DNA of 62,999 bases from an uncultured Lachnospiraceae bacterium (GCA_947626285.1 CANQRR010000014.1:1-62999); one strand, 5' to 3'; positions 43,161 through 53,290 are shown, counted from the stretch's first letter. A program made the numbers and translations. The notes: generated from the sequence alone by a model not told the origin.

Positions 43161-43188
43161 TTTACAAATTTTAAAGATGTGATATACT
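43161..43188 (+). promoter_or_regulatory. Promoter of murA
   Basis: TTTACA (43161-43166), 16 nt and TATACT (43183-43188). An overlapping TATAAT at 43189-43194 has too long a spacer for that -35. Confidence 0.6.
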
Positions 43189-43280
43189 TATAATGATTTT
43201 TTTGTGTCCACGACGGCTGAAAGGGGTATCGGACGCGGGACACAGATAAGGGAAGAGTATAAATATTGCAGAGGTGCCAT

Positions 43281-44573
43281 ATGGAGCAGTATATTGTCAA
43301 AGGCGGCAATCCACTTGTGGGAGAAGTGGAGATCAGCGGTGCGAAGAACGCGGCGCTGGGCATACTTGCCGCTGCGATCATGACGGACGATACTGTGCGC
43401 ATTGAGAACATGCCGGATGTGAGGGACACGAACGTCCTGCTGGAGGCGATGGAGAGCATCGGCGTCGATGTGAACCGCGTCGATCGGCATACGGTGGAGA
43501 CGAACAGCGCGCATATCGGGGAAGTCAGCGTAGACTACGAATATATCAAAAAAATACGTGCCTCTTACTATCTGATCGGGGCTTTGCTTGGGAAATACAA
43601 GAAGGCGGAGGTGCCGCTTCCGGGCGGTTGCAACATCGGCAGCAGGCCGATCGACCTTCATCTGAAAGGTTTCCGGGCGCTTGGCGCGAACGTGACGATC
43701 CGGAACGGATTCATCATCGCGAAGGCGGAGCACCTGCACGGCAGCAGGATCTATCTGGACACCGTGTCGGTCGGCGCGACGATCAACATCATGATGGCGG
43801 CGTCGATGGCGGAAGGCTACACCGTGATCGAGAACTGCGCGCGTGAGCCGCATGTGGTGGATATCGCTAACTTCTTAAACAGCATGGGGGCGAACATCAG
43901 GGGCGCAGGCACGGATGTGATCCGTATCCGCGGCGTGGCGAAGCTGCACCGGACGGAGTATTCCATCATTCCGGATCAGATCGAGGCCGGGACGTTCATG
44001 TTCGCGGCAGCGGCCACCAAGGGCGACGTCATGGTGAAGAACGTCATTCCGAAGCATCTGGAGGCGACTTCGGCGAAGCTGATGGAGATTGGCTGCGAGG
44101 TGGAGGAGTTTGACAGCGCGGTGCGCGTGGTCGCGTCGAAGCGTCTGAGCAGTACGAATGTGAAGACGTCGCCGTACCCGGGTTATCCGACGGACATGCA
44201 GCCGCAGATCTGCGTAGCGCTCTCACTTGCGCGCGGCACGAGCATTGTGACGGAGAGTATTTTCGAGAATCGGTTCAAATATATGGATGAGCTTGCCCGC
44301 ATGGGCGCGGTTTCCCGTGTGGAGGGCAACACGGCAATCATCACCGGCGTGGAGAAGCTCACGGGGGCGCGGATCTGCGCTCCGGACCTCAGGGCGGGAG
44401 CGGCGCTGGTGATCGCGGCTCTTGCGGCGGAGGGGATCACGACGATCGACGACATTGTCTATATCCAGAGGGGCTACGAGCAGTTTGATGAAAAGCTGCG
44501 CAGCCTCGGCGCGGAGATCGAGTTGATTCGTGACGACAAAGAGGCGAGGAAGTTCCGGCTCCGAGTCGGATAA
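43281..44573 (+). CDS. murA: UDP-N-acetylglucosamine 1-carboxyvinyltransferase
   Basis: A 430-residue EPSP-synthase-fold enzyme for the first committed step of peptidoglycan synthesis. The catalytic cysteine is present in [15 protein letters not shown] (near residue 118), so it is the fosfomycin-sensitive type by that residue. [10 protein letters not shown] and the Asp region YPTDMQPQ are intact. The ATG at 43281 (MEQYIVKGG) is preceded by AGAGG; the upstream TTG at 43266 is not needed. It is in its own promoter unit. Confidence 0.96.
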   Translation: MEQYIVKGGNPLVGEVEISGAKNAALGILAAAIMTDDTVRIENMPDVRDTNVLLEAMESIGVDVNRVDRHTVETNSAHIGEVSVDYEYIKKIRASYYLIGALLGKYKKAEVPLPGGCNIGSRPIDLHLKGFRALGANVTIRNGFIIAKAEHLHGSRIYLDTVSVGATINIMMAASMAEGYTVIENCAREPHVVDIANFLNSMGANIRGAGTDVIRIRGVAKLHRTEYSIIPDQIEAGTFMFAAAATKGDVMVKNVIPKHLEATSAKLMEIGCEVEEFDSAVRVVASKRLSSTNVKTSPYPGYPTDMQPQICVALSLARGTSIVTESIFENRFKYMDELARMGAVSRVEGNTAIITGVEKLTGARICAPDLRAGAALVIAALAAEGITTIDDIVYIQRGYEQFDEKLRSLGAEIELIRDDKEARKFRLRVG

Positions 44574-44652
44574 AAACAGAAGGAAAGCTGCCGCAGGGCC
44601 GGCACCGACGGGTGAGGGTTTTGCGGCAAGTTTATTGTCAGGAGGAAGCGAT

Positions 44653-46950
44653 ATGATTAAGTTGTACGATAACGGCGTGTATCTGGTAAACGGCACTGAG
44701 ATCATTGAGGACGGGCCGCAGGCGCGCGCGGCGCTTGAGCAGAAGACCGGACAGGCTCCGTCGAAGGAGGAGGCCGCCAGAGAGACGATCGCGTATTCGA
44801 TCCTGGAGGCGCACAATACGTCCGGAAATATGGAGAAGCTGCGCATCAAGTTCGACAAACTGACCTCACACGACATCACCTTCGTCGGGATCATCCAGAC
44901 GGCGCGCGCGTCGGGGCTGGAGAAGTTTCCGGTGCCCTATGTGCTGACGAACTGCCACAATTCCCTGTGCGCGGTCGGCGGCACGATCAACGAGGACGAC
45001 CACATGTTTGGCCTCAGCTGTGCGAAGAAATACGGCGGCGTCTACGTCCCGCCGCACCAGGCGGTCATTCATCAGTTCGCGCGAGAGATGCTTGCCTGCG
45101 GCGGCGCTATGATCCTTGGCTCTGATTCACATACGCGCTACGGCGCGCTCGGCACGATGGCGATGGGCGAGGGCGGTCCGGAGCTCGTGAAGCAGCTGCT
45201 CGGGCAGACCTACGACATCAACATGCCGGGCGTGATCGGCATTTATCTGACGGGAAAACCGGTGCCGGGCGTCGGTCCACAGGACGTGGCGCTGGCGATC
45301 ATCGGCGCGGTCTTCGGCAACGGCTATGTGAACAACAAGGTGATGGAGTTTGTCGGGCCGGGCGTGGAGAATCTCAGCGCGGACTTCCGCATCGGCGTCG
45401 ACGTCATGACGACTGAGACGACTTGCCTGTCCTCTATCTGGAAGACTGACGATCAGATCAAAGAGTTCTATGAGATCCACGGCAGGAGCGGAGATTACAA
45501 AGAACTGAATCCGGGCGCGGTGGCGTACTACGACGGCATGGTCTGCGTGGACTTAAGCGAGATCCGCCCGATGATCGCGATGCCGTTCCATCCGAGCAAC
45601 ACCTACACGATCGAGGAGCTGAACGCGAACCTGATGGACATTCTGGACGACGTGGAGCAGCGCGCGAAGGTGAGTCTGGACGGGGCGGTGGATTTTACAC
45701 TGAAGAACAAGGTGCGAGACGGAAAGCTGTACGTGGACCAGGGCATCATCGCGGGCTGCGCGGGCGGCGGATTCGAAAACATCTGCGATGCGGCCGATAT
45801 CCTGAAGGGCCGATTCATCGGTTCCGACGAGTTTACGCTGAGCGTCTACCCAGCGAGTACGCCGATCTACATGGAGCTGGCGAAGAACGGCAGACTTGCC
45901 GACCTGATCCAGAGCGGCGCGATCGTGAAGACCGCGTTCTGCGGACCGTGCTTCGGCGCGGGCGACACGCCGGCGAACAACGCGTTCAGCATCCGGCATT
46001 CGACGCGGAACTTCCCGAACAGAGAGGGTTCGAAGCTGCAGAGCGGACAGATTGCGTCTGTGGCGCTGATGGACGCGCGTTCCATCGCGGCGACCGCGGC
46101 GAACAAGGGCTACCTGACCGCGGCGACCGACATCGACGTGAACTACGGGAAGCCGAAATATTTCTTCGATAGCAGCATCTACGCGAACCGCGTCTTTGAC
46201 AGCAAGGGCGTGGCGGATCCGTCCGTTGAGATCAAGTTCGGCCCGAACATCAAAGACTGGCCGCCGATGGTCGAGCTGACGGAGAATCTGATGCTGAAGG
46301 TCGTCTCTGAGATTCATGATCCGGTGACGACGACCGACGAGCTGATCCCGTCCGGCGAGACGTCCTCCTACCGCTCGAATCCGCTAGGGCTGGCGGAGTT
46401 CACGCTTTCCAGAAAGGATCCGGCGTACGTGGGACTGGCGAAGGAAGTCCAGAAGGCGGAGAAGGCGCGTGAGGCGGGCGAGTGTATGGGCGAGGCGCTC
46501 CCGGAGCTGCGGACCGCGATGCATACGGTCAAGGCCGTGCCGGAATTCAAGGATGTATGTGGAAAGAACACCGGCGTCGGCAGCACGATCTTCGCGGTGA
46601 AGCCGGGCGACGGCTCCGCGAGAGAGCAGGCGGCGTCCTGCCAGAAGGTATTGGGCGGCTGGGCGAACATTGCGAACAGCTACGCGACGAAGCGTTACCG
46701 CTCGAATCTGATCAACTGGGGCATGCTCCCGTTCCTGATCGACGAGGGTGAGCTTCCGTTCAAAAACAAAGACTACCTGTTTATCCCGGGCATCCGCGCG
46801 GCGGTGCAGAACAAAGCGACAGAAGTGACAGCTTACGTCGTGAAGGACGGGACGCTCACGCCGTTTACCCTGAGGCTTGGGGAGATGACGGACGATGAGA
46901 GGCAGATCATACTGGATGGCTGTCTGATCAACTACAACCGTGTGAAATAA
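44653..46950 (+). CDS. Aconitase-superfamily hydratase
   Basis: A 765-residue protein with the aconitase domains, including iron-sulphur cysteine regions ([22 protein letters not shown]) and the swivel-like C-terminal part ([20 protein letters not shown]). It resembles the YbhJ-like group more than citrate-cycle aconitase, so its true substrate is uncertain. Isocitrate dehydrogenase and citrate synthase genes are not adjacent. The ATG at 44653 ([11 protein letters not shown]) follows CAGGAGGAAGCG. A strong bidirectional terminator follows. Confidence 0.9.
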   Translation: MIKLYDNGVYLVNGTEIIEDGPQARAALEQKTGQAPSKEEAARETIAYSILEAHNTSGNMEKLRIKFDKLTSHDITFVGIIQTARASGLEKFPVPYVLTNCHNSLCAVGGTINEDDHMFGLSCAKKYGGVYVPPHQAVIHQFAREMLACGGAMILGSDSHTRYGALGTMAMGEGGPELVKQLLGQTYDINMPGVIGIYLTGKPVPGVGPQDVALAIIGAVFGNGYVNNKVMEFVGPGVENLSADFRIGVDVMTTETTCLSSIWKTDDQIKEFYEIHGRSGDYKELNPGAVAYYDGMVCVDLSEIRPMIAMPFHPSNTYTIEELNANLMDILDDVEQRAKVSLDGAVDFTLKNKVRDGKLYVDQGIIAGCAGGGFENICDAADILKGRFIGSDEFTLSVYPASTPIYMELAKNGRLADLIQSGAIVKTAFCGPCFGAGDTPANNAFSIRHSTRNFPNREGSKLQSGQIASVALMDARSIAATAANKGYLTAATDIDVNYGKPKYFFDSSIYANRVFDSKGVADPSVEIKFGPNIKDWPPMVELTENLMLKVVSEIHDPVTTTDELIPSGETSSYRSNPLGLAEFTLSRKDPAYVGLAKEVQKAEKAREAGECMGEALPELRTAMHTVKAVPEFKDVCGKNTGVGSTIFAVKPGDGSAREQAASCQKVLGGWANIANSYATKRYRSNLINWGMLPFLIDEGELPFKNKDYLFIPGIRAAVQNKATEVTAYVVKDGTLTPFTLRLGEMTDDERQIILDGCLINYNRVK

Positions 46951-46957
46951 GACCAAA

Positions 46958-47011
46958 AAAGAATTCGTTCGGATCTTGAGAGTGTTTTGAAAGATTCCGA
47001 ACGAATTCTTT
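46958..47011. terminator. Bidirectional terminator
   Basis: A perfect 16-bp stem (46958-46973 with 46996-47011, AAAGAATTCGTTCGGA and its complement) with a 22-nt loop, A-rich on one side and T-rich on the other. It separates the hydratase gene from the converging sulfotransferase gene. Confidence 0.85.
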
Positions 47012-47031
47012 GTGAAAATAAAATACGTATT

Positions 47032-48243
47032 TTACTTATCTTTACCGGAGAGATGTCGTATCTTTCGTTTCAGGCGATAAAGGGGAACACTCTCCCGGAT
47101 ATCGTTCATATCCTTGCGCATTTTTTCAAGCTCTTTTTTCAGCTGTCGGTTTTTTTGCTCAAGAAGCTGTACGGTTCTTCCGTAAAACAGAATCGTATTC
47201 AGGAGCAGATCGTCGGGTTCCTGCTGATATTGCGGGAGCTGCCTGATCTCTGAGTCGTAAAAGAGAACGCCGTCTTTCCGGCCGAGATACTCAATAGCCA
47301 GACGCCTGTTCGACTCGGCAAACCTCCCCAGAAACGCCTCCTGTTCCTGCGGATCAAAGAGCGTGGTCGGTGTGTAGTCTTCTTGTGTAACCGCAAAACC
47401 CTGCAGCTCACGAAGTCCCTTCATCAGAGCCTGCGTCTCGTAGGGAGTCTCGTGGGTGGATTCGTATGCCGTTTCATATGGTGGAATATATTTATCCACG
47501 AATGAAACTTTAGAGAGAGGGTTAAGGATCCGCTGTATGTCAAGGCGGATGCCGTCGAGGGAGATGTTCTGTTCCCGCTGCCTGATCTCAAAGCCATCCT
47601 GGAGCGTAAGCCCGAAGATATCGAGAAAATCGGAAAAAATGTTGTGCTCCGCGCCTTTGTACTGACTCTTTTCATAAACCCGGATAAAGAGGTTCTCCCG
47701 CCCCAGAATGTCCGACAACATATCCATGTAAGCGGGATAGTCCAGAGGGTATACGTCGACGATATAGTTCAGATAATCGTGAAAATCTCTCTGTGTAGCG
47801 GCTTCCTTGACTTTCTGCCGGTACAGGGATTCCATGAAGGTATCCTGACGCCGGAGATAGACGATAACGCGAAGCTCCAGATTTCTCTCCGCGAGATCTC
47901 TTTTCAGGCGCTTCCAAAACTCCGGCTGCCGGCTTCTTGCGCGCCACAGAGCTTCGTCCGAGAGAATGATCTTGTCGTATTCCTTTCCGAGCTTTCCGAT
48001 CTGGTCCATGATAGGCGTATATTCTTCGATCGGGCGGCTGACGTCCTTTTTTCCGTTCTCATCGACATGGGAACAGGCGAGAAAATGCGCGTTCCGTCTC
48101 AGCCCTACGCTGGGAAAACGGAAGTTGAAATCGGGGAAACAGATGCCGTGTTTTTTGAGCGTGACCGGATTGTCGGTCAGAAAATATTGTATGGCGGTCG
48201 TCCCGGTCTTTGGCATGCCAATGTGCAGATATACGGTAGACAT
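47032..48243 (-). CDS. PAPS-dependent sulfotransferase-family protein (ST1)
   Basis: A 403-residue P-loop protein starting MSTVYLHIGMPKTGTTAIQ, with the 5'-phosphosulfate loop GMPKTGTTA (8-16). The 3'-phosphate-type segment IVYLRRQDTFMESLYRQ (about 130-146) fits the PAPS 3'-phosphate site (Arg and Ser). A C-terminal coiled coil ends in a basic tail LKRKIRHLSGKDK. It is one of four paralogs here and lies beside PAPS-making genes, so sulfation of a carbohydrate is the likely reaction (inference); the acceptor is unknown. The ATG follows AGGAGG; 34 nt separates it from ST2. Confidence 0.85.
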   Translation of the reverse strand: MSTVYLHIGMPKTGTTAIQYFLTDNPVTLKKHGICFPDFNFRFPSVGLRRNAHFLACSHVDENGKKDVSRPIEEYTPIMDQIGKLGKEYDKIILSDEALWRARSRQPEFWKRLKRDLAERNLELRVIVYLRRQDTFMESLYRQKVKEAATQRDFHDYLNYIVDVYPLDYPAYMDMLSDILGRENLFIRVYEKSQYKGAEHNIFSDFLDIFGLTLQDGFEIRQREQNISLDGIRLDIQRILNPLSKVSFVDKYIPPYETAYESTHETPYETQALMKGLRELQGFAVTQEDYTPTTLFDPQEQEAFLGRFAESNRRLAIEYLGRKDGVLFYDSEIRQLPQYQQEPDDLLLNTILFYGRTVQLLEQKNRQLKKELEKMRKDMNDIRESVPLYRLKRKIRHLSGKDK

Positions 48244-48277
48244 AAGTTTCCTCCTAAAAAATATTCTAATGGTCCTA

Positions 48278-49429
48278 TCAATTTTCTTTTCCGAAGATAT
48301 GACGAAGTTTTCTTTTTAAACGGTAGAAGAGGACGTCCTCACGCACATCCCGAATCTCTTTCCGCAGTTCTTTTCGCAGCTCTTTGATTTCTTCGTGTGC
48401 GGATTGAAGCTCTTCTTCCAAAAGCTGTACGGATCTCCCATATAAAAAGATGGTTTCTCGGATCAGTTCCTCCGTATTAAGGGAGTATTCCGGAAGGTCC
48501 ATATCCGTTTCGTTATAAAAGAGCACGCTGTTTTCCCTTCCCAGATAATCCCTGGCAAGGCGCGCATTTGACTCTGAGAAACCGGCCAGATAGGCAGATT
48601 GCTCCCCGGGCTTGAAAAAACTGGTTTTTTCCAATTCTGTTCCGTCTTCGGGAAAAGAATAGAGCGCTTCCATTAATATTTTGTTTTTATAAGGCTTAGG
48701 AAGCGGACTCAGGGCACGCTGTAATTCGAGACGGGTATCACTTTGGGAAAGATTATACAGCTGATTCTTTATCTCGAAACCATCTTCCAGAGAAAGGCTA
48801 AAAATATTTAAGAAGTCAGAAAAAAGATTATGTTCTTTCCCCAGATATTGTTCTCTTTCATAAATACGGATCATTAAATTTTCTTTTCCGACACAATTAG
48901 AAAGCATCGCCATATAAGAATAATAATCCAATGGATATACCCTGTCAAAATCTTCCAAAAAATCATGGAATGAAAGTGTTGTTTTGAAACGTTTGACTTT
49001 CTGCCGATAGATAGACTGGACAAAATTGTCCTGTCTTCGCAGGTAGACGAGAATACAAAGATCCAAGCCCTGATTTTTCAAATCTTTTTTCAATCTGCAC
49101 CAAAACTCCGGAAGTTCCCTCTTGCTTCTCCATAGGTCCTCATCTGAAAGAATAATTTGATCATAATGGTGACTCAGATCTTCAAGGCGGTTCAGTACAG
49201 ATTGATAATCAGCATATGCGGCATCCTCACACAGATTACCGGAATCTGACATTTTGACTTTGACAAGAAAATGCCCATTGCGGGGAAGCCCGACCCGAGA
49301 ATATCGAAGTCCAAAATCGGGAAAACAAATTCCGTGCTTTTTCAACGCTTCGGAATTATCGGATAAAAAATTTTGTATGGCAGTCGTCCCGGTCTTTGGC
49401 ATACCGATGTGCAGATATACGGTAGACAT
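48278..49429 (-). CDS. PAPS-dependent sulfotransferase-family protein (ST2)
   Basis: A 383-residue paralog of ST1: same start (MSTVYLHIGMPKTGTTAIQ), same PAPS loops (LVYLRRQDNFVQSIYRQ), the DFLNIFSLSLEDGFEI segment, and a coiled-coil/basic tail (YRLKRKLRHIFGKEN). Its 5' untranslated sequence is similar to that of ST1 (CTCCT...ATATTCT before the start on the + strand), evidence for duplication of gene plus leader. It is AT-richer than neighbours. Start ATG after CAGGAG; it has its own promoter at 49465-49493. Confidence 0.85.
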   Translation of the reverse strand: MSTVYLHIGMPKTGTTAIQNFLSDNSEALKKHGICFPDFGLRYSRVGLPRNGHFLVKVKMSDSGNLCEDAAYADYQSVLNRLEDLSHHYDQIILSDEDLWRSKRELPEFWCRLKKDLKNQGLDLCILVYLRRQDNFVQSIYRQKVKRFKTTLSFHDFLEDFDRVYPLDYYSYMAMLSNCVGKENLMIRIYEREQYLGKEHNLFSDFLNIFSLSLEDGFEIKNQLYNLSQSDTRLELQRALSPLPKPYKNKILMEALYSFPEDGTELEKTSFFKPGEQSAYLAGFSESNARLARDYLGRENSVLFYNETDMDLPEYSLNTEELIRETIFLYGRSVQLLEEELQSAHEEIKELRKELRKEIRDVREDVLFYRLKRKLRHIFGKEN

Positions 49430-49464
49430 AAATTTTCTCCTGAAAAAAATATTCTCATGTCCCA

Positions 49465-49493
49465 ATTATAAGGATATGAGAATACCTTGTCAA
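49465..49493 (-). promoter_or_regulatory. Promoter of ST2 (and ST1)
   Basis: On the - strand: TTGACA (49493-49488), a 17-nt spacer and TATAAT (49470-49465), a perfect consensus promoter. A 9-bp inverted repeat TATTCTCAT/ATGAGAATA (49450-49458, 49476-49484) spans the spacer and start point and could be an operator. Confidence 0.85.
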
Positions 49494-49516
49494 GAAAGGA
49501 TGCCTTCCGTTTACCG

Positions 49517-50614
49517 TTATGAAACCGGCCGTGTGTCCTGATGCCCGATACGCCGGATGATTTTTTTCAGACGAGGAAACAGAGTACGCTTTTCTTTTAT
49601 CTGGTTGAGCTCAAGCTCCAATGTACGGAACGCCCGGGCATAGAAACGAATCGTTTCCTGCAATAGCGCTTCCGTATCAACTTTGTATAACGGCAATTCC
49701 TGATCAGAGTCGTCGTAAAAGAGAATTCCGTTGTCTCTGCCGAGATATTCCCGCGCGAGCCGGCTGTTCGTCTCAGCGAAACGTTCCAGATAGGCGGATT
49801 GTTCCCCTGGCGGAAAGAATGACGTCTTGACAGAATCATCATGCAGACTGTTCTTTGCGTTTTCCGAGAAAGACTGTATGAGAAGCGGGTCTGTGGTAAT
49901 TTCCGGAGAAACTGAATTGAGAAGACGACGCAACTCAAAATGAGGATCGTCGAGCGATTTATTCAGCTCTTCCTGCTGGACTGTGAATCCGTCTTCTGGA
50001 GACAGACCGAATATATCGAGAAAATCCGAGTGAAGAGTCTTTAAGTTTCCGTGAAACTGTTCTTTTTCGTAAACGCGGATAAACAGATTCTCCCGCCCTA
50101 AAATATCAGACAGCATATTCATGTACGAATAATAATCCAGAGGATATATTTCTTCGGACTCACACAGGTAATCCCGGAAGGAGAGATCCGTGTGGCGCCC
50201 CTTGACCCGCTGACGATAATAGGAGAGCAGGAAGCGGTCCTGCCTCCTGAGATATACAATAATACAGAGTCTGAGATTCCTCTTTTTGAAGTCATCGCGC
50301 AGCTTTTTCCAGAGCTCCGGCTGGTTTTCCCCTCTGCGCCAGATCGCCTCGTCCGAAAGAATGATCTTATCAAAGGCCTTGCCAAGCTCCTCGAGCTGAG
50401 GCAGAACTGATTCATAAATGGGTATATTTTTGCCCTTAAAATACTGGCACACAAAATGCCCGTTTCGGTAAGGGCTGATCTCGGAATAAGTCAGGCCGAA
50501 ATCCGGATAACAGATACCATGTTCCTTCAGGACATCATTGTTGTTCCGGAGGAAATGCTGGATTGCCGTGGTTCCTGTCTTAGGAAGACCAATGTGCAGA
50601 TAGATAATTGCCAT
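49517..50614 (-). CDS. PAPS-dependent sulfotransferase-family protein (ST3)
   Basis: A 365-residue paralog (MAIIYLHIGLPKTGTTAIQ). It keeps the PAPS 5' loop, the IVYLRRQDRFLLSYYRQ 3'-phosphate segment and the DFLDIFGLSPEDGF element, but its C-terminal coiled coil is shorter and ends FPRLKKIIRRIG, so it is the most diverged in its tail. The ATG at the complement of 50612-50614 follows TGGGGA. It is divergent from ST4; the intergenic region holds the shared sulfation motif (50667-50689). Confidence 0.85.
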   Translation of the reverse strand: MAIIYLHIGLPKTGTTAIQHFLRNNNDVLKEHGICYPDFGLTYSEISPYRNGHFVCQYFKGKNIPIYESVLPQLEELGKAFDKIILSDEAIWRRGENQPELWKKLRDDFKKRNLRLCIIVYLRRQDRFLLSYYRQRVKGRHTDLSFRDYLCESEEIYPLDYYSYMNMLSDILGRENLFIRVYEKEQFHGNLKTLHSDFLDIFGLSPEDGFTVQQEELNKSLDDPHFELRRLLNSVSPEITTDPLLIQSFSENAKNSLHDDSVKTSFFPPGEQSAYLERFAETNSRLAREYLGRDNGILFYDDSDQELPLYKVDTEALLQETIRFYARAFRTLELELNQIKEKRTLFPRLKKIIRRIGHQDTRPVS

Positions 50615-50653
50615 ATAAATCCCCAATCATGTTTTTTGATAAAAACTGATAAT

Positions 50654-50689
50654 AGTATACGGACTGATTGTGAAGCGAATACGGCAAAA
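50654..50689 (-). promoter_or_regulatory. Shared sulfation-locus motif at the ST3 promoter
   Basis: A 23-nt site (50667-50689; + strand begins ATTGTGAAGC and contains TACGG) is 20/23 identical to the one before cysD (56124-56146). On the - strand a TATACT box (50654-50659) follows 7 nt after it, so the motif covers the -35 and spacer region. It may be an operator or an activator site. Confidence 0.6.
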
Positions 50690-50751
50690 TCAATAGAAAG
50701 ACAAATAATTTTGCATAAATTGTCTATCAAGGACTGAGAAAGCGGATAAAC

Positions 50752-50780
50752 TTGACATGTTTTGGTTTCTCATCTATTAT
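50752..50780 (+). promoter_or_regulatory. Promoter of ST4
   Basis: TTGACA (50752-50757), 17 nt, TATTAT (50775-50780), 32 nt before the ST4 start codon. It diverges from the ST3 promoter, and the shared motif lies between them. Confidence 0.8.
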
Positions 50781-50812
50781 TTACAATAATACAGTTATTG
50801 GAGGAGAAGCTT

Positions 50813-51970
50813 ATGGCAACGGTATATCTGCATATCGGACTTCCCAAGACCGGCACATCTTCTTTGCAAAATTTCCTTTCGAGTGAGAAGAATCAGGAGA
50901 TCCTGGCTAAACATGGGATCTGTTTTCCTGTTAAAGATTATGGCTATATGCGGATCAGTATTTATCGGAACGGACATTTCCTTGTTGTCTCCGACAAGGA
51001 TCTTGCCATGCAGGTAAGAAAACAGTTGGGAGAACAGTCAGCCCAGAAGATTTATAATAATGGTCTGGATCAGCTGTCTGAACTTGCAGAACAATACGAT
51101 CGAATTTTGCTTTCAGATGAGAGTATCTGGAAACGGGGACATGCTCATCCCGGATTTTGGTGCAGATTGAAGGAGGATCTGCAAAAAAGAAATCTGGCTG
51201 TCAGAATCATTGTATACCTTCGTCGACAGGATCTCTGGATGGAGTCTTACTATGCGCAGAAAGTAAAAGAGGGAAGAACCGGTGACAGGCTGGATGCCTT
51301 TATAAAAGGTTTAGAAAATGTTGGCTATCCCCTCGATTATTATCAATACATTGATGAGCTGGCCTCTCTGTTCGGAAAGGAAAATCTGGATATCCGTATT
51401 TTTGAAAAGACCCAGTTTTGTGGTGCAGAGCATACTATTTACTCTGATTTTCTGGATATTTTCGGCCTGTCTATGGAGAATGGATTCGAGATTGGGCTGG
51501 AACGATACAATGTGAAGTATGAAGGAGATCTTCTGGAGGCCAGACGTATTCTTAACAGTCTTCCGGAATATCAGCATCCCTGGCATCCGTTGAAAGACCC
51601 GTTTAATCTGCTTCACAGTATGCAGACGATCAATGCCGGGACAAAGTATGCATATTTTGATGAGCGGGAAAGGGAAGCATTTCTTGATTTATTTGCGGAA
51701 TCCAATCGAAAACTGGCTGTCGAATATCTTGGAAGGGAAGATGGCGCGCTTTTTTATGAAACGACCCCGAAACTTCCGGTCTATCAGGCAGATTCCTATG
51801 AGCTTATCCGCAGTATTGCGCTGGTCTATGCGAAGGAGTTTACAAATATAGCAGCCAGAAATCAGAAACTGGAAAAGGAGATTGCGGATCTTCGGGAATC
51901 CCTGTTGTCAACCCGCGTCAAAAAGAAAGTGAACCATTTGTTCGGAAGAGACCGGGATAAGAAGTTATAA
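50813..51970 (+). CDS. PAPS-dependent sulfotransferase-family protein (ST4)
   Basis: A 385-residue paralog (MATVYLHIGLPKTGTSSLQ), with the PAPS loop, IVYLRRQDLWMESYYAQ and DFLDIFGLSMENGFEI. The C-terminal coiled coil (QKLEKEIADLRESLLSTRV) ends in a basic KKKVNHLFGRDRDKK tail. It is the only one on the + strand. The ATG at 50813 follows GGAGGAG; the frame extends to 50762 but that lies in the promoter. Its end overlaps the converging CHR transporter gene by 6 nt. Confidence 0.85.
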   Translation: MATVYLHIGLPKTGTSSLQNFLSSEKNQEILAKHGICFPVKDYGYMRISIYRNGHFLVVSDKDLAMQVRKQLGEQSAQKIYNNGLDQLSELAEQYDRILLSDESIWKRGHAHPGFWCRLKEDLQKRNLAVRIIVYLRRQDLWMESYYAQKVKEGRTGDRLDAFIKGLENVGYPLDYYQYIDELASLFGKENLDIRIFEKTQFCGAEHTIYSDFLDIFGLSMENGFEIGLERYNVKYEGDLLEARRILNSLPEYQHPWHPLKDPFNLLHSMQTINAGTKYAYFDEREREAFLDLFAESNRKLAVEYLGREDGALFYETTPKLPVYQADSYELIRSIALVYAKEFTNIAARNQKLEKEIADLRESLLSTRVKKKVNHLFGRDRDKKL

Positions 51971-53290
51971 TGCGAGAAAGAAGGGATAGATGACCGAGAG
52001 AAACAGCGAGAGAGCCACATTCAGCAGAAGACCGGATACGATTGGACGAATGAAATGCCGAATCGTGGCAAAGATCCTGAGGTTTTCAAATTTCTGGAAG
52101 ACTGCCCATATGAGGACGTAGATGGAACCTGAGGCCGCCACACTGCAAGAGTAACCGGCGACTGCCATGAGGACGCCCTCCGCGATGGAACCGTGCAGGC
52201 CAAATCCGAGGGAATAGCCGACGCCTGTGAGGACTTTGCACAGAATGGAGCCCGGGAGCGCGTTCGCCACGGTGACAATGTTTCCGTAGAAATCTGTATG
52301 GCTGATGATCCCGCGTTCGACAAAGAGCCCCTGCGCCACAGAGAGATAGGCGTCTCCACCGCCGAAGGACATGACGGAAGAGAGGAAGCCGGTTCCCAGA
52401 AAAGGAATCGTTCCCGGAGAGATCAGAATCGCGGGAAACGACAGAAGGATCACAAATAGCAGCCAGAAAAGGACAGATAGAAGGAGTTCTTTTCCAAGCG
52501 TATCTTTTTTTCCCTGAACGCCGGATGCACGGCGTTTTTTTGATGCATGAACAGATTGAACAAGACCGAAAAGCGCGAGAACCGTCATGATCGTTATGAG
52601 AAACGGAGTCAGGGCAGGAGGGAGGATCTGTGCGCTGCCGGCACAGAGGAAATACAGCAGAGACAGAATAAGAGCCGGCACGGTCCTTTTGAATTCACGC
52701 AGCTGTCCTTCTGTGAAAAGAATCACAAAAAACGCGGCGGCCAGGATCTGTATGCTGGAGACCGCGAACAGAGGCGTTGTCGATATTCCGAGGAGCTGAT
52801 ATATATTCTTCTCAGCCGAGAGGAGAAAGACGGCCAGGATGACAAAGAGGTACAGCAGCATCTCCCGGCGACCGGCGGATTGCGTCAGCGTGCCGAGCAC
52901 GTAGCGAACGAGCAGGACAATGATGTAGACGGACACCAGTACAGCCAGAAAGGCGATGATCGTGCGCAGGCTGCTGTTCATGCCGGAAAATAGTACGAGC
53001 AGCAGCAAAGTCAGAAACGCGCCGGGCAACGCCATAAAGGCGGCCGCCGCGATCATTCCCGCATTGCCGGCAGCTTCTCTGCCGATGCCGGCGGCGATCT
53101 CCACCGGAAGTGCGCCCGGCGTGATGCTTGCAATTGTGACGTCCCGGTTGAAGCTCTCCTCAGTGATAATGGAGGAGCGGGTCACCAATTCTTTTTCCAA
53201 AACAGGAATCAGAGCGGTGCCCCCTCCAAAACCAATCAGTCCGATCTTCAGCATACGACCGGCGACGGAAGTAAGATTTTTTGTATTCAT
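51965..53290 (-). CDS. CHR-family (chromate-type) anion transporter
   Basis: A 441-residue membrane protein of two homologous halves, each with the CHR signature: IGLIGFGGGTALIP near residue 17 and SSVMSFGGGDAYLS near residue 290, and about 10-12 helices. Characterised CHR proteins move chromate and are thought to act on the sulfate analogue. Here it is the third gene of cysD-cysNC-chr (22 nt after cysNC), so sulfate uptake (or export) for the sulfation pathway is the likely job (inference). The ATG follows AGGAA. Confidence 0.85.
   Translation of the reverse strand: MNTKNLTSVAGRMLKIGLIGFGGGTALIPVLEKELVTRSSIITEESFNRDVTIASITPGALPVEIAAGIGREAAGNAGMIAAAAFMALPGAFLTLLLLVLFSGMNSSLRTIIAFLAVLVSVYIIVLLVRYVLGTLTQSAGRREMLLYLFVILAVFLLSAEKNIYQLLGISTTPLFAVSSIQILAAAFFVILFTEGQLREFKRTVPALILSLLYFLCAGSAQILPPALTPFLITIMTVLALFGLVQSVHASKKRRASGVQGKKDTLGKELLLSVLFWLLFVILLSFPAILISPGTIPFLGTGFLSSVMSFGGGDAYLSVAQGLFVERGIISHTDFYGNIVTVANALPGSILCKVLTGVGYSLGFGLHGSIAEGVLMAVAGYSCSVAASGSIYVLIWAVFQKFENLRIFATIRHFIRPIVSGLLLNVALSLFLSVIYPFFLAL

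Noticed and set aside
45553-46317. Reverse ORF inside the aconitase-type gene
   Set aside because: Antisense shadow without ribosome site.
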